21,488 nucleotides of DNA. Origin: Penium margaritaceum (Eukaryota; Streptophyta; Zygnematophyceae; Desmidiales; Peniaceae). The stretch's first letter is position 1. Each line of letters starts with the position of its first letter. Shown piece after piece: positions 1 through 9,239 of the stretch. Under the pieces are notes generated by a model, which was not told where the DNA came from, searched no databases, and worked only from the letters and a program-made list of their open reading frames with translations. The stretch spans positions 44,222 through 65,709 of the forward strand of contig SZWC01016242.1 of assembly GCA_023375785.1 (NCBI GenBank), given 5' to 3'. The position numbers and the translations under genes are program-made.

Positions 1-7
1 CAAAGCG

Positions 8-95
8 TGGTACGATCATACCTGGGATACTACTCCAGATCCCATTCGAACTCCGCAGATAAGCGCCCATGGGCCAGAATAATACTGGGATGGGT
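8..95 (+). rRNA. 5S ribosomal RNA gene, 5' part (split by retrotransposon)
   Basis: This is the first 88 nt of a 5S rRNA gene, the Pol III-transcribed RNA of the large ribosomal subunit. The conserved 5S blocks are visible: GATCATACC at 14-22, GATCCCAT then GAACTCCG through the middle, and AAGCG followed by GGGATGGGT at 87-95. Helix I can be formed between GGTACGA (9-15) and TCGTACC in the distal fragment at 17513-17519. The two fragments together give about 118 nt, the normal 5S length. The gene is broken inside the GGATGGGTGACC-like element, which is box C of the internal promoter in plants, so it should be inactive. The 5' end is set by alignment to plant 5S and could be off by 1-2 nt. Several loop positions differ from the usual land-plant sequence. 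Confidence 0.92.
92..95. repeat. Target-site duplication GGGT, left copy
   Basis: GGGT lies immediately before the element terminus TGTAACC (96-102) and recurs immediately after the other terminus at 17487-17490. The 5S sequence across the junction needs only one copy, so the other is the integration duplication. A duplication of 4-6 bp is normal for LTR elements. Confidence 0.85.
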
Positions 96-481
96 TGTAA
101 CCAGGGAGCGCTAACGACCAAAAACACGTACCCAAAAAAAATTGATGGTCGCTCTCACGGTACGTCGTGTCGAGAGTGGCCCGGACCCCACAAACCACAC
201 GAGTGGGCAGCGGAATTGGACTGGTGTGGCCTGCAGGACCCCTAACCCACCCAACACCCCCTAGTGGAAGTGCACGGGTGCTGGACTATGCTATGGGCGC
301 ACTCGTTCGACCCCACGACGACCCTCGACGCTTGCACAAAATAATTACAAATGGAAGGACCCGAACCTGGATCTCCTGGTTCCAAAAGGAATATCTACCA
401 ACTACGCCTTCGATCCACGACAACAAAGAGCACTACCCTAAACTAGACACATTGCAACGATGGACCTCGCTTAAAGACTAA

Positions 482-507
482 GCATGGAGTGGCGAGCCAC
501 TCCATGC
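482..507. repeat. 26-nt perfect hairpin in 3' LTR
   Basis: GCATGGAGTGGC (482-493) and GCCACTCCATGC (496-507) are perfect inverted repeats separated by GA. The equivalent hairpin lies at 14045-14070 in the other LTR. In element orientation it sits near the 3' end of the LTR (R/U5 side). Confidence 0.8.
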
Positions 508-651
508 CTTCGACTGACTCACACACACATGCACCACTCGACAACCAGCCCCACCCTCACTAGACTTGCGATGAATCGTCGGCACTGCACCTTACTCTAG
601 ACGCACACCCTCCACGAAAGGTTGGACGACACACTCCCCGCACTCACAGCC

Positions 652-1400
652 TCATTGCCACTCCTCACTGATGCCCCTCACGCGCATTGAATCACGATCG
701 ATAAAATCCTTCCAAAGCTTCTCCCCTTTTGCCGTCTCTCCTAGCGAGGTCACACCCGTGAATTTTGGTTGCGCACAATAGCTTCCCCTCTCACACGGTT
801 CCGTGGCACGTTTGTGCGGTCCATCCCCTCGTCCTTCCCACGCTTCGGTGCCCGTCGTAATTCGCACGCCACACAATGCCGCGACACCGTTACGGTCACC
901 TCGCGTTACCTCTTGAGTGGCGCGAGAGGTGGGCGTGAAGTCACGACCCGCCATCTCAAGCTTCCCCTCACAAGCTTCCTTGCGACGAACCCAAGTCGCT
1001 TTTCCGTTCCCCTCTCACCACTCGCGTCCACATCAAGTGCGCGCGAGACACAATGGCATGTCACCATTGTGTGCACCTCGCGCCACCTCCCATTTCTCGC
1101 AATTTTGGCGAGCGAAGTCCGATTTTTCACCGTCACGACCGCCCTTCTCATATGTCGGATCCGCTTAACACTCGTGGCAAACACAATGCAATGTCACCAT
1201 CATGGTCACCTTGGTCACATCTGCATAACTTTGTCGTTTCAACTCGGAATTTGGTGCCGATAGGTGCGTTGGACAGATCTTGAGTAGACGCATCTCATGA
1301 AGTGGTGGCACGAAAAAATCAGCCAAGTCTCCTCCAAGTTATGCCTCGTCAAAGTTGCATACCCCCAAGAACACAATGCCTTGCCCCCATTGTGGTCACC
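652..1400 (-). repeat. Degenerate repeats in the outer half of the LTR (U3)
   Basis: The motif ACACAATG followed by a CACC-ending block and then a GGTCACCT/GTGCACCT-type block starts at about 871, 1048, 1181 and 1371. The same four copies recur in the other LTR at about 16678, 16855, 16988 and 17178. Spacing is irregular (177, 133 and 190 bp). The last two copies also share a downstream ATAACTT...GGTGCGTTGGA/AGTTGCGTTGGA stretch. In element orientation this lies in U3, where repeated enhancer-like motifs are common; function is inference. Confidence 0.5.
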
Positions 1401-1678
1401 TCCGTCCTCGGGCCATAACTTAGCCATTTGTGGTCGGAATTGAGCGTCGTAAGTTGCGTTGGATATATCTTAGCAAGATGCACGCATGGAGATGATCAAA
1501 TTGATTTTTTGCACAAGTCCGTACTGCTTGTTATCCCTCAAAAGGCACACTTCCCTTATGCAAAAACTCCCCAACTTCTCTCTCACTCTCTCATCGTAAG
1601 CGATCTTCCCACCGCCGATGATGCTGAAAAATCCTCTTGAGTCACATTATTTTGTGATCCACTATTCGTCGGGTTACA

Positions 1679-1977
1679 GGTATAACCTCCCCCTCACAAG
1701 GGAGCTGCTCCGCAACTCTCGGAAGCCTTCTCCTTCTCTGCTTTAACTCCTACCCTGCTTCTACTCCTCTTACCGCTATCCACCGTTGCTCCCTCCTACT
1801 CCTCTTACAGCTTCCAGGGGAATACCCATTTTTTTCCTAAGGAAAAGCATTGGCGCCGTAGGACCACCCTGCATCAAAACCCAAACCTAGCAGACACCCC
1901 TGTCAGCTCCCCTTCTCCTCCATAGTGCTCCCCCTTGGGATGCCTTCCGTTAGGCACTCCCTCGCAAATCCAGGCTG
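1679..1977 (-). other. Element 3' untranslated region
   Basis: About 300 bp lie between the end of the pol frame (TAA at 1978-1980) and the 3' LTR. Apart from the polypurine tract I see no feature. The minus strand is purine rich throughout. Confidence 0.6.
1686..1697 (-). promoter_or_regulatory. Polypurine tract (plus-strand primer)
   Basis: On the minus strand GTGAGGGGGAGG lies just inside the 3' LTR, where the plus-strand primer for reverse transcription is expected. Seven nucleotides (1679-1685) separate it from the LTR terminus at 1678, slightly more than usual. Confidence 0.65.
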
Positions 1978-2418
1978 TTACTCCTTGGCGGGCGGTGCAC
2001 TACTGGTGCCCGCTCCCTCCTTGCTCTTCTTTCTCTTGACCTTCTCTCCCTTGTCCGCCTTCTCCTTGTTTTTACCCCTTGCTCGCCCCTCATCTGCTGC
2101 CTTCTCCTTCACCTTCCTCCACCTGGTATCATCCTTGGTTTCTGCTGTTCCTGCTACTGCTGCTAGGGTTACCATCGTGACCACAGCAGGGGCTTCCGCT
2201 GGCGTCGCCATCACTGTGGACGCCGCTGCCTTCACTCCTCCTGCTTTAGTAGCTAGCATCATTGATGCCGTTTCTCGTGCTACTGCATCTATCTTGCTTG
2301 CTAGGGTCGATGTGGTAGATGTGGCGTTTGCGGGTCCTCGGACTGGGGTTCCCAGAATCAGGGTTGTCTCCGGCACTTGTCCTCCCACCTCGTCGGCCTT
2401 CTTCTTTTTCTTCCTCAC
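1978..2418 (-). pseudogene. C-terminal tail of the pol polyprotein
   Basis: This 146-codon frame continues pol after a one-base deletion near 2418-2420 and ends at a TAA at 1978-1980, which I take as the natural stop. It opens with a lysine run (RKKKKKADE), passes through an alanine/threonine/valine-rich middle, and ends lysine rich (KEKADKGEKVKRKKSKEG). No chromodomain or other fold is recognisable. The lysine clusters could act as nuclear localisation or nucleic-acid-binding sequence, but that is inference. It is joined to the preceding integrase frame because the charged composition continues across the shift and no other start context is evident. Confidence 0.55.
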
Positions 2419-4227
2419 CTTTTGCCTCTCTCCATCATGATGCTTCTCCCTTCCTTCGGCTTCACTGGTGCAATTGGTGTAGATTCCGCAACCAGGCTTG
2501 CCATCGTGGACATGGCTGCTGGTGTCCCAAACACAGTCTCAGCATCCTTCCCTAATGTCACCTCATGTGGTCCACCTTCCCCCTGTGCTCCACCCTCGGA
2601 CTCCTCATCTTCATCAATGTAACGCTTGTGCGTGTCACTTGGGGTGGGCTCAGCAATCGAAGGGTGTCGACAGAGAGAAAAGCTCTCCTCCACGTCTTCC
2701 ATCTCTAGTTCTTCATTTCCGACTTCAGGCTCCTCCTCCACTTCTGCTCCTTCTGGCTCGCCCGCTCCTTGCTGCTTCTTTCTTCGCCGAATCCTCCTCT
2801 CTCCTCCCAATGCTGTCTTCTTGTTCCACTCCCTCAATCCCTCCCACATCTGCTTGCTTGGTGCGATGGTGTTGATCCACTGGTACCGAAGGTCAGTGTC
2901 TGTCACGAGGTAGCAGTCCTCGAGGCTGGCTACAAAACCATTACCCGGCCCATCACCCACGAGCCTCACATGGAAGTCCGGATAGATCTCTGCCACCTCC
3001 AAGAGTCCTTGTACTGCATGCTCAGTTCTTCTGTGTCCTCTTCCTCGGGCATAGTTCCACAGTACCATGGTGTCCACTTTCGCCTTCTTTGCCTCCGCAG
3101 GGACGATCCTTTGCTTGTTGTACTCCCGCTGGCTCACTTGCGCCCGATCACTGTTCTGCCACACTTGAGAGATTGTTGCCCGCACATCTGCTGCTCGCTC
3201 AGCAACGTACTCTACCACTTGCCTCTCAGTGGCTTCACTCAGATCCTGTTCCCCAAACGATGGCACACCCAAGAGGTTAAGATTGGCCTCTCTTCCGTAA
3301 GTGAGGTAGAACGGGTTGAACTTGGTTGATGAATCTACAGCAAACCTGTATGCTGCAGCTACCAGATGCAACACACGATCCCACTCCATACTGTGCGTAC
3401 AGGCGGTCTTGACCAATGCTGCCTTGAGGGTGCGGTTGAACCGCTCCACCAGCCCCGAAGACTGAGGGTATTCTGGTGTTGACAACTCGATGTACACGTC
3501 CCACGCCTTCAGCAGTGCCACCACCTCTCGCTGGAATTCTCCCCCTTGGTCGCGGTGTACTACTTTGGGGCGCCATGGGGCGCCCATGGGCACCCCATGG
3601 CGGCAGATCACATCCTCTAGCAAGAAGTGTGCAACCCCCTCTACCGTCTTGTTCTACAGGGCCCGCACTTCAACCCACTTGGTGAAATGGTCAATGGCCA
3701 CCACCACCCACTGGTTTCCACTCAGCGTCCGTGGCAACTTTGCCAGGTCCACTACCAACCTATGCCATGGCCGAACCACTGGAACGCTCTCAAGCAGCGT
3801 CTGCATGGTGAAAGTAGCTCGCGTAAACAGACACCCCTGACAAGAAAGTACCACATTTTTGGCCATGCGGAAGATCCCCGACCAGTAATAGCTGGGGCTC
3901 ACCAAGTTGGCTATCCGCTCCACTCCATAATGCCCCATCTTGTGCGCACGTACTACAATTGCCTCCCGCTCTTCAAGGGCTGGGACCTCACGTGCAGGGT
4001 ATTGTCCGGTTGGGCAACACATGAGTTTTCCCTGCTGCATGAAGAACCGCTGTGCGTGTGCCCTCACTCGGCGCCTCTCCTTGTCAGTCCAGAGCGGACT
4101 CATCACCCCACTGGTGAGAAACTTGATGAGGTTGGTGTCCAGCGTCACATCGCCGGCACTTTCCTCGTCCTCGTCCTGCCAGGCTGTATCCAGATGATGA
4201 TCGAAAAACATTTCCCTGGGGGTCATC
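2415..4227 (-). pseudogene. Integrase (Ty3/gypsy), broken by one stop
   Basis: Integrase joins the cDNA to host DNA. The N-terminal zinc-binding module shows H-x3-H (AHKMGHYG, about 3930-3945) and CQGC (about 3830-3845). The catalytic core gives Asp in WHRLVVDLAKLP (about 3749), Asp in HRDQGGEF (about 3550) and Glu in PQSSGLVERFN (about 3445), with 34 residues between the last two (35 is usual). A TAG at 3654-3656 interrupts the frame between VEVRAL and NKTVEG. The junction with RNase H is shifted by an extra T in a T-run near 4210. A palindromic 7-codon insertion precedes the second Asp. Downstream of the core there is no GPY/F motif or chromodomain; instead there is an acidic region (about 2500-2760) rich in Glu. 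Confidence 0.9.
3571..3602. repeat. 32-bp near-perfect palindrome within integrase
   Basis: CGCCATGGGG (3571-3580) and CCCCATGGCG (3593-3602) are exact inverted repeats flanking GCCCATGGGC (3582-3591), itself a palindrome. Only the pair 3581/3592 fails to match. Three CCATGG/CCCATGGG cores occur within 32 bp. Confidence 0.85.
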
Positions 4228-4839
4228 ATTCTGACCCCTGTCATCCTGTCCTCCCTCGCTTGTCACGCCAGTCTGCTGCCCAATTTGTTGTGTCGGCTGG
4301 CCTTGTCGTGTTGCTTGTTCCTCTTGTATTGTCTCCTCTTCTTGTGCCTCCTGTTCCGGTACTTCTGCTACTTCTTCTCCTATGTCCTCCTCAACTGCCA
4401 CTGCTTGTAAGACAAAGTTTCCCATAAGGGGATATCTTGTCTCCACCTCCCCCTCACATGCCAACGGCTGCTCCGCAGCCGGGAGTGGCATTCGTGACAA
4501 TGCATCCACGTTCGCTGCTGATGCTCCCTTGCGGTACCGCACTGTGAACTGGTACTCTTGCAGTAAAATGACCCACCTAACCAACTTCCTTGTAGGGTTC
4601 TTCATGGAGTGTAGCCACTCCAAGGCGTAGTGATCTGTTTCCAGCATGAAATCTGTGCCGTATAGGTATGGGCGGAAGTAGTGTACTGCCCACACCACTG
4701 CCAAATATTCCCCCTCCACTGGTGCATTGTTTACCTCTACTCCTACCAACGTGCGACTGGCATAACACACCACTCGCTCCCTCTTCTCGACGTCCTTCTG
4801 TGCTAGAACTGCTCCCATGCCTTGGTAGCTGAAGTCTGT
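4228..4839 (-). pseudogene. RNase H domain and acidic linker of pol
   Basis: RNase H removes the RNA strand during reverse transcription. The catalytic acids are all present: Asp in TDFSYQG (codon 4834-4836), Glu in PVEGEYLAVV, Asp in ETDHYALEWL, and Asp in ANVDALSRMP, the usual C-terminal signature of Ty3 RNase H. The domain is in the same frame as RT but is separated from it by a TAG at 4840-4842. After DALSR comes a linker rich in Glu and Gln (about 4230-4450) leading to integrase. The frame is lost at a five-T run near 4210, where one extra base restores continuity with the integrase frame. Confidence 0.9.
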
Positions 4840-5810
4840 CTACACTATGAACGACTTCCTGAAGTCCGGCGACACCAGGATTGGTGCGCTCATCAGTGCC
4901 TCCTTAAGTCGATCGAATGTGTACTGGCATTCCTCTGTCCACACGAAGTCCTGTCGGAGATGGGTTAGGGCATGCAAGGGCCTTGCGATCTTTGCAAAGT
5001 CCTGTACAAACCGTTTGTAGTAACTTGCAAGGGCGAAGAATGACCTCATCTCTGTTGGTGTGGTTGGCGCTGGCATGCGTGCAGTTGCTGCCACTTTCTG
5101 TGGGTCTGGGGACACGCCATATGCTCCCACCACGTGCCCCAAGTATAGCACCTGACTTGCTCCCAAGCTGCACTTGGACGCCTTGAGCACCAACCCAGCT
5201 GCCTCAATCCGTGAGAATACTATTCTGAGATCCTGTATGTGGGCGTCCCAATCATGTGAGAAGATGATGATGTCATCCAGGTACGGGACGGCACACGTCA
5301 CCCCGTGTAGCACCCAGTTGATAACTCGCTGAAAGGTGGCTGGTGCGTTCTTCAGTCTGAAGGGAAGTTGCACGAATTCATACAACCCCCGATGAGTCAT
5401 AAAGGCTGTCTTGGCGACGCTCTCTGGGTTCATACGGATGGCGTGATAGGCTGCCTTGGCGTCCAGTGTGCTGGAGACCTTGCATCCCCCCACAACGTCA
5501 ATGATGTCGTCGATGTAGAGGAGAGGATACGCATCTGTCATTTTTTCTCATTCAGCGCACGGTAGTCGATGCATACACGGAATCCTCCATCCTTCTTCGG
5601 GACCATCACTACCGTAAAGGCCCAGGGACTGGCGCTAGGCCGAATGACACCCTGGTCCAACCATGCCTGTATTTTTCCATCCAGTACCTCCTTCTCCTTT
5701 GGGGACATCCGGAAGGGTCGCATGGCGATAGGGGGGCAGTCCCCTGTGTCGATGGCAAACTCAACACCACAATCTCCAATCCTCTCGAGCCTGGAGCTGA
5801 AGATGTGTGC
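4840..5810 (-). pseudogene. Reverse transcriptase (Ty3/gypsy)
   Basis: This is the polymerase that copies element RNA into DNA. The N-terminal part (frame ending at 5538) shows DTGDCPPI, RMSPKE, GVIRPSASPWA, MVPKKDGGFRVCIDYRALN. After a one-base deletion in the A-run at 5538-5544, the second frame (5541 to 4840) carries DAYPL, the first catalytic Asp in STLDAKAAYH, YEFVQLPFRLKNAPATFQ, the YLDD active site (about 5272-5283), the YLGHVV block, and the connection region ending DFRKSFIV. Catalytic residues are intact, so the damage is only in the frame: TAA at 5811-5813 upstream, the A-run shift, and TAG at 4840-4842. QLPF replaces the commoner VMPFGL, and R replaces the usual G. Confidence 0.95.
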
Positions 5811-6271
5811 TTAGCGGGTGCACCACACTTCCAGGTCCTCTTTCTGCTGCGGGGTCAAGTCCAGGCAGACAAGGATCTGTACTGCCTCCTTGTTCATGTG
5901 TATTTCCACCACCACCTTCTCCTCCCCTTGTGACCTCGCCTTCTCTGCTTCCTTTGGCTGTCCTTTGATGCTCCCTCCCTTGTTGGAGTCTCTACTAGAA
6001 CCGAGGATTCCGTCGATTGCCTGCTCGTATGGCTCAGGATGCTCTGCAGATTTCTCCTTGTAGTCCGCACTTCCCAACCCTCCGAACACTTCCGCCACAT
6101 GCTAAAATCCCCCAATCTGCTCCACTGCTTCCACCAGCTGAGCCTGTTGAACTTCCTCATGCTCTTCCTCGTAATCCTCTTCCTTCAAATCTTCCTGTAT
6201 GGCACATGTGACCATCTACGGCATCACCGCAGGAGGAGAGCCTCCTCCTGGGCTGCCACCTAGGGGCTGTG
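5811..6271 (-). pseudogene. Pre-RT linker of pol
   Basis: This part of the long polyprotein lies between the second duplicated domain and reverse transcriptase. It is one frame interrupted by TAG at 6216-6218, TAG at 6099-6101 and TAA at 5811-5813. The middle is Glu/Gln rich and probably helical (EDLKEEDYEEEHEEVQQAQL). A basic stretch follows, and then a segment ending TPQQKEDLEVWCTR that resembles the region just before RT in other Ty3 elements. I do not recognise a domain. Confidence 0.6.
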
Positions 6272-6685
6272 GCCCTCTCCTCATCTCCTGCTCGAACATT
6301 GCCCATGTCTTTGCAGTCACAAGTTTCCCCATTCCTTTCATGCCTTCCCTCAACCTCCCAATGAGCCAACTCACCATCCACCAATCATCCGCATTCATGT
6401 GACTAAGTGCAAGGCGGAGGTCATGCACGAGGTACACGGTCAATGATACGTTAGCACAAACTTCCAACTCATGTCTAGCCACATGCTTTAAAAGCCACTC
6501 TCCCTCTTGCTCATTCAGTACGCTGCTTCCCATATCACCCCGCCCATCTTCCAATGGCTGATGCGAACTGACGTTGACCCAAGGAGGCGGACCTCCATAG
6601 CCACTTCTTCCACTGTGGCATGGAAGGCACCGACCTTGTCCATGGGCAGCAGGGGTGCACCGCCGAGAACCTGTCCTCGGAGCTC
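6272..6685 (-). pseudogene. Duplicated unknown domain, copy B (in PR-RT spacer)
   Basis: This domain of about 130 residues has predicted helical character and no recognised family. It contains PMDKVGAFHATVEEVAMEV, then EWLLKHVARHELEV, DDWWMVSWLIGRL, and ends MKGMGKLVTAKTWAMFEQEM. The same pattern occurs upstream in copy A (7295-7726), with matching positions in every block. The frame switches once at about 6515-6517, consistent with a single lost base between TAC and AATGAG. It may be structural (Gag-like) or an accessory module. Confidence 0.6.
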
Positions 6686-7294
6686 AAGTGTGTGGTGACG
6701 CACTGCTTGCTCTGTGAGTGGGTGGGTCAAGCGCAGCTTCTTGGCGACCGTGGTACGCACCCAGTGTGCCCCTGCTTCTTCTCCTAGGCTGGTAGTACCC
6801 ATGGTATCCTGCTCCTCCTCTTCGCCAAAGGTGACGAGGCGCGATTGAAGCAACTGTTCCAACTATGCCTCTCGATCTCTGGTACCACTGTCTCCTCCCT
6901 TAGCTCCACACTCCTCTTTCTTATAATCTCCTTCCTCCATGCCTTTCCCAACTCCCTTGTCAGTCCTCTTTCCATTGTCGCCAGTACCACCTATGGCTCC
7001 CGCACATCCTGCTGCACCCAAACTGCCACTTGCTTGCAGCCCTTGTCCACACCCTTGGCTCCCTCCTGCCCCTGATCCTCCATCATCATTGTCGTGTGGA
7101 GGTACCACATGGCAGGGCTCCTCCAGGTCACCCCTCCCATGACTCCCCTCTCCTTCCTCATATCCTGACTGTTCTTCATCCTCACTTGCCTCCCCACTAT
7201 CCTCTTGCAGCTCCTCTTCCCACATTGGCCGCTGCCTTGCCTCTCACTCCTCATCCCCGTCTGAATCCTCATGCCCATGCCCAACCAGTCCCTC
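6686..7294 (-). pseudogene. Acidic and glycine-rich linker between the duplicated domains
   Basis: The same frame as copy A continues through a Glu/Asp-rich stretch (EEELQEDSGEASEDEEQSGYEEGEG), a Gly-rich stretch, and a Lys/Glu segment to the start of copy B. It is interrupted by TGA at 7244-7246 and TAG at 6863-6865. Low complexity makes any function call unsafe. Continuity of frame over more than 2 kb is the main evidence that it was coding. Confidence 0.55.
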
Positions 7295-7726
7295 CGATTC
7301 CTCCTTCAATAGTGCCCATGTCTCTGGTGACACCACTCCACCCATCCCTTCCATCCTGGTCCACAGCTCATACAGACGCTCGTGGTACTGCCCTCCTCCC
7401 TCCATGTACAAGAATGCCCTCATCAATCCAAGCACATCACACACATCCTGTCCCTTGTCCATCTTCCGTACCTCATGTTGCGCGAGCCTCCACAGTACCA
7501 TCACGCTCCCCCACTCATCCTTGTACTCTGCTGGCACCCCTTCTGTTCCCTTATCATCCCCAGGCCAGAATGGCTGCACACGCTGGGAGGCTCCAAGCCT
7601 CACTCCTGGCCCTTGCTTTTGCTACTGCTGCTTGGCCAGAAAGTAGGTGAGCTCAGTGATGACCGCGATGATGGCCCCCTTGGTGAACGGCCTTGCCGTT
7701 GCGTCATCCACCACCTCCTCGTATAG
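7295..7726 (-). pseudogene. Duplicated unknown domain, copy A (in PR-RT spacer)
   Basis: This domain of about 140 residues aligns with copy B: LYEEVVDDATARPFTKGAII, EWGSVMVLWRLAQHEVRK, DVLGLMRAFL, then MEGMGGVVSPETWALLKEES. Shared landmarks are P-x2-K-(x)-GA, EW, L-x3-A-x-H-E, GMG-x-(V/L)-V, and TWA-x3-(E/Q)-E. TAG at 7622-7624 lies inside the domain in a glutamine run, and TAG at 7727-7729 lies just before it. I do not know the fold. Confidence 0.6.
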
Positions 7727-9239
7727 CTACATGGCAGGGTCCCAAACCTGCTAGCTGCTGGTCAAGTTCCTCCCCTGCAACAATCGTAGTACCTAGCAGT
7801 GGGTGGTGTATGCAAAGTTCAGGGCCTCCGCCTCAGAGCCTTCCAGCTCGTTTTGATGCCTATACACTCGTTCTCTCCTTGACACCTCCATGCCGACATC
7901 CCGCACCGCTTCTCTCTCCTCAAACAGTTCAAACCTCCATAGCCGCCTCACGTCCCCTTGGGCTCGCGCCCTTCTCCTCACATACTCCTCCCTCATGGCG
8001 TTTACCTCCTCACCCTCCTCACCTACCACGGCTACAGCCATCATGGCCATCGCCACCGGTTCCCCTTCACTGCCAATCTCGCCCTCTTCTAGTGGGGGTC
8101 CCAACTCATCCCCCCTTGCCTCTTCTCCTTCCCCACCTAGGATCTCTCCCTCTTCTAGTTCCCCCCGCGTGTTCTCCTTGTCTTCACCACTCTTCTCCAC
8201 TCGTACCTCTACCTACACTGCCACTGCTTTGGACGGCGTCTGGGGTTCACTCATCACCTCCTGGTCCACACCCTCTGTTCTTTCGAACACCCCCTCTGCT
8301 GCTTCCGACCTTTCCCTCCTTGCCTCAGCTTCTGCACGAGTCCCCCACCTGCCTGGTGTACGTGGGACCCATACGAGTGCATTTGGCCCCTCGTCCAAGT
8401 ATGCAGCCCTCACCCCCGGCCTCTGACGCCTTCCTCGAATGGCGGGACGAGGGCAAAGCCGGCGCGGCACAAGAGGGGTGACAGGTATAGCTTCTGATGC
8501 ATCCGAGGTCCTCACCCTTTTGACCACTGCCGTAGGCGCAACCACCACCTCTGCTTCCGCTCCCACTGGACTTACAAGGGCCTCAGTTTGCCCTGCCCCT
8601 GCGGCTGCCCCTTCCGCTGCCACTGTTACCCCCCCAAGCAGTGCTTTCCCCTCAACTGCTGCTACTCCCGCATCATCTCCTCTGCTTGCCATGGAGTCTC
8701 TCTTACGGCCAATCGTTGCAGCACGGCGGCAGCAAAAACGGATGGCTCAGGTGAGATTATGCTCAGCACGTTGGAATAGTGCTGACTGGTAGTACCCCGG
8801 GTGCCCTGCCGAAAACACATACAGTTGCTACAGCTTTGGCTCTTGCTGCTCCTGAATTTTGGGTTCCAGATATGTACGTGTCGGATCTCCAGTCCCCACA
8901 CGCCCTCGCTCCCACTGCTGTACGACGAGTTCCACTTCGTCCACCTTTTCCTGTGGTACCTTTTCAGGCACCCTTACCATTGCCAGCAGCGCTGCTTCCC
9001 CATGCTGTTGTGCCACTCGCCATCCCTCTCCCCCGTTTGTGCTACACCTGAGTAGTGCTGCTGACTCCACAAGCGCAAGTGGGGCAGCAACGTGGAATGC
9101 CGACACTTGTGGCTGCTGCTCTCCTTGTGTGCGCACCTTTTTTGACATGATGCCGCACTCCAAGGGCACCGCTGTAACCTCTGTGGGTGAGATCCTGAAA
9201 CGCAGCTCCTTGCGGTCCTGATCGATGACTGCCTTATCA
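7727..9239 (-). pseudogene. Low-complexity spacer downstream of protease
   Basis: After the frameshift at about 9236-9240 the polyprotein continues in one frame through the protease C-terminal edge (KELRFRISPTEV) into long disordered-looking sequence. This includes an Ala/Val/Gly-rich segment, a PRT-PGRWGTRAEAEARRERS stretch, and a strongly acidic part with repeated EEGEI motifs (about 8060-8170). Stops fall at TAG 8828-8830, TGA 8747-8749, TAG 8213-8215, TAG 7793-7795, TAG 7751-7753 and TAG 7727-7729, all in the same frame. In typical Ty3 elements protease and RT are separated by a short linker, so the size here is unusual. Confidence 0.55.

Larger units (their letters stand above)
96..1678 (-). 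repeat. 3' LTR (shortened by an internal deletion)
   Basis: Positions 103-651 match 13662-14213, and 652-1678 match 16460-17486. The second block is the same length in both copies (1,027 bp). The inner end is TGTAACCC on the minus strand (1671-1678) and the outer end is GGTTACA (96-102). At 651 the sequence jumps across 2,246 bp that are present in the other LTR, leaving a single unmatched C. No coding region is supported here; open frames in this stretch are short and not conserved. Confidence 0.9.

Noticed and set aside
3627..4427. 266-codon plus-strand open frame
   Set aside because: Antisense shadow of the integrase and RNase H coding region.
7693..8481. 262-codon proline/serine-rich plus-strand frame
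   Set aside because: Antisense of the acidic/Gly-rich spacer; the composition follows from the complementary strand.
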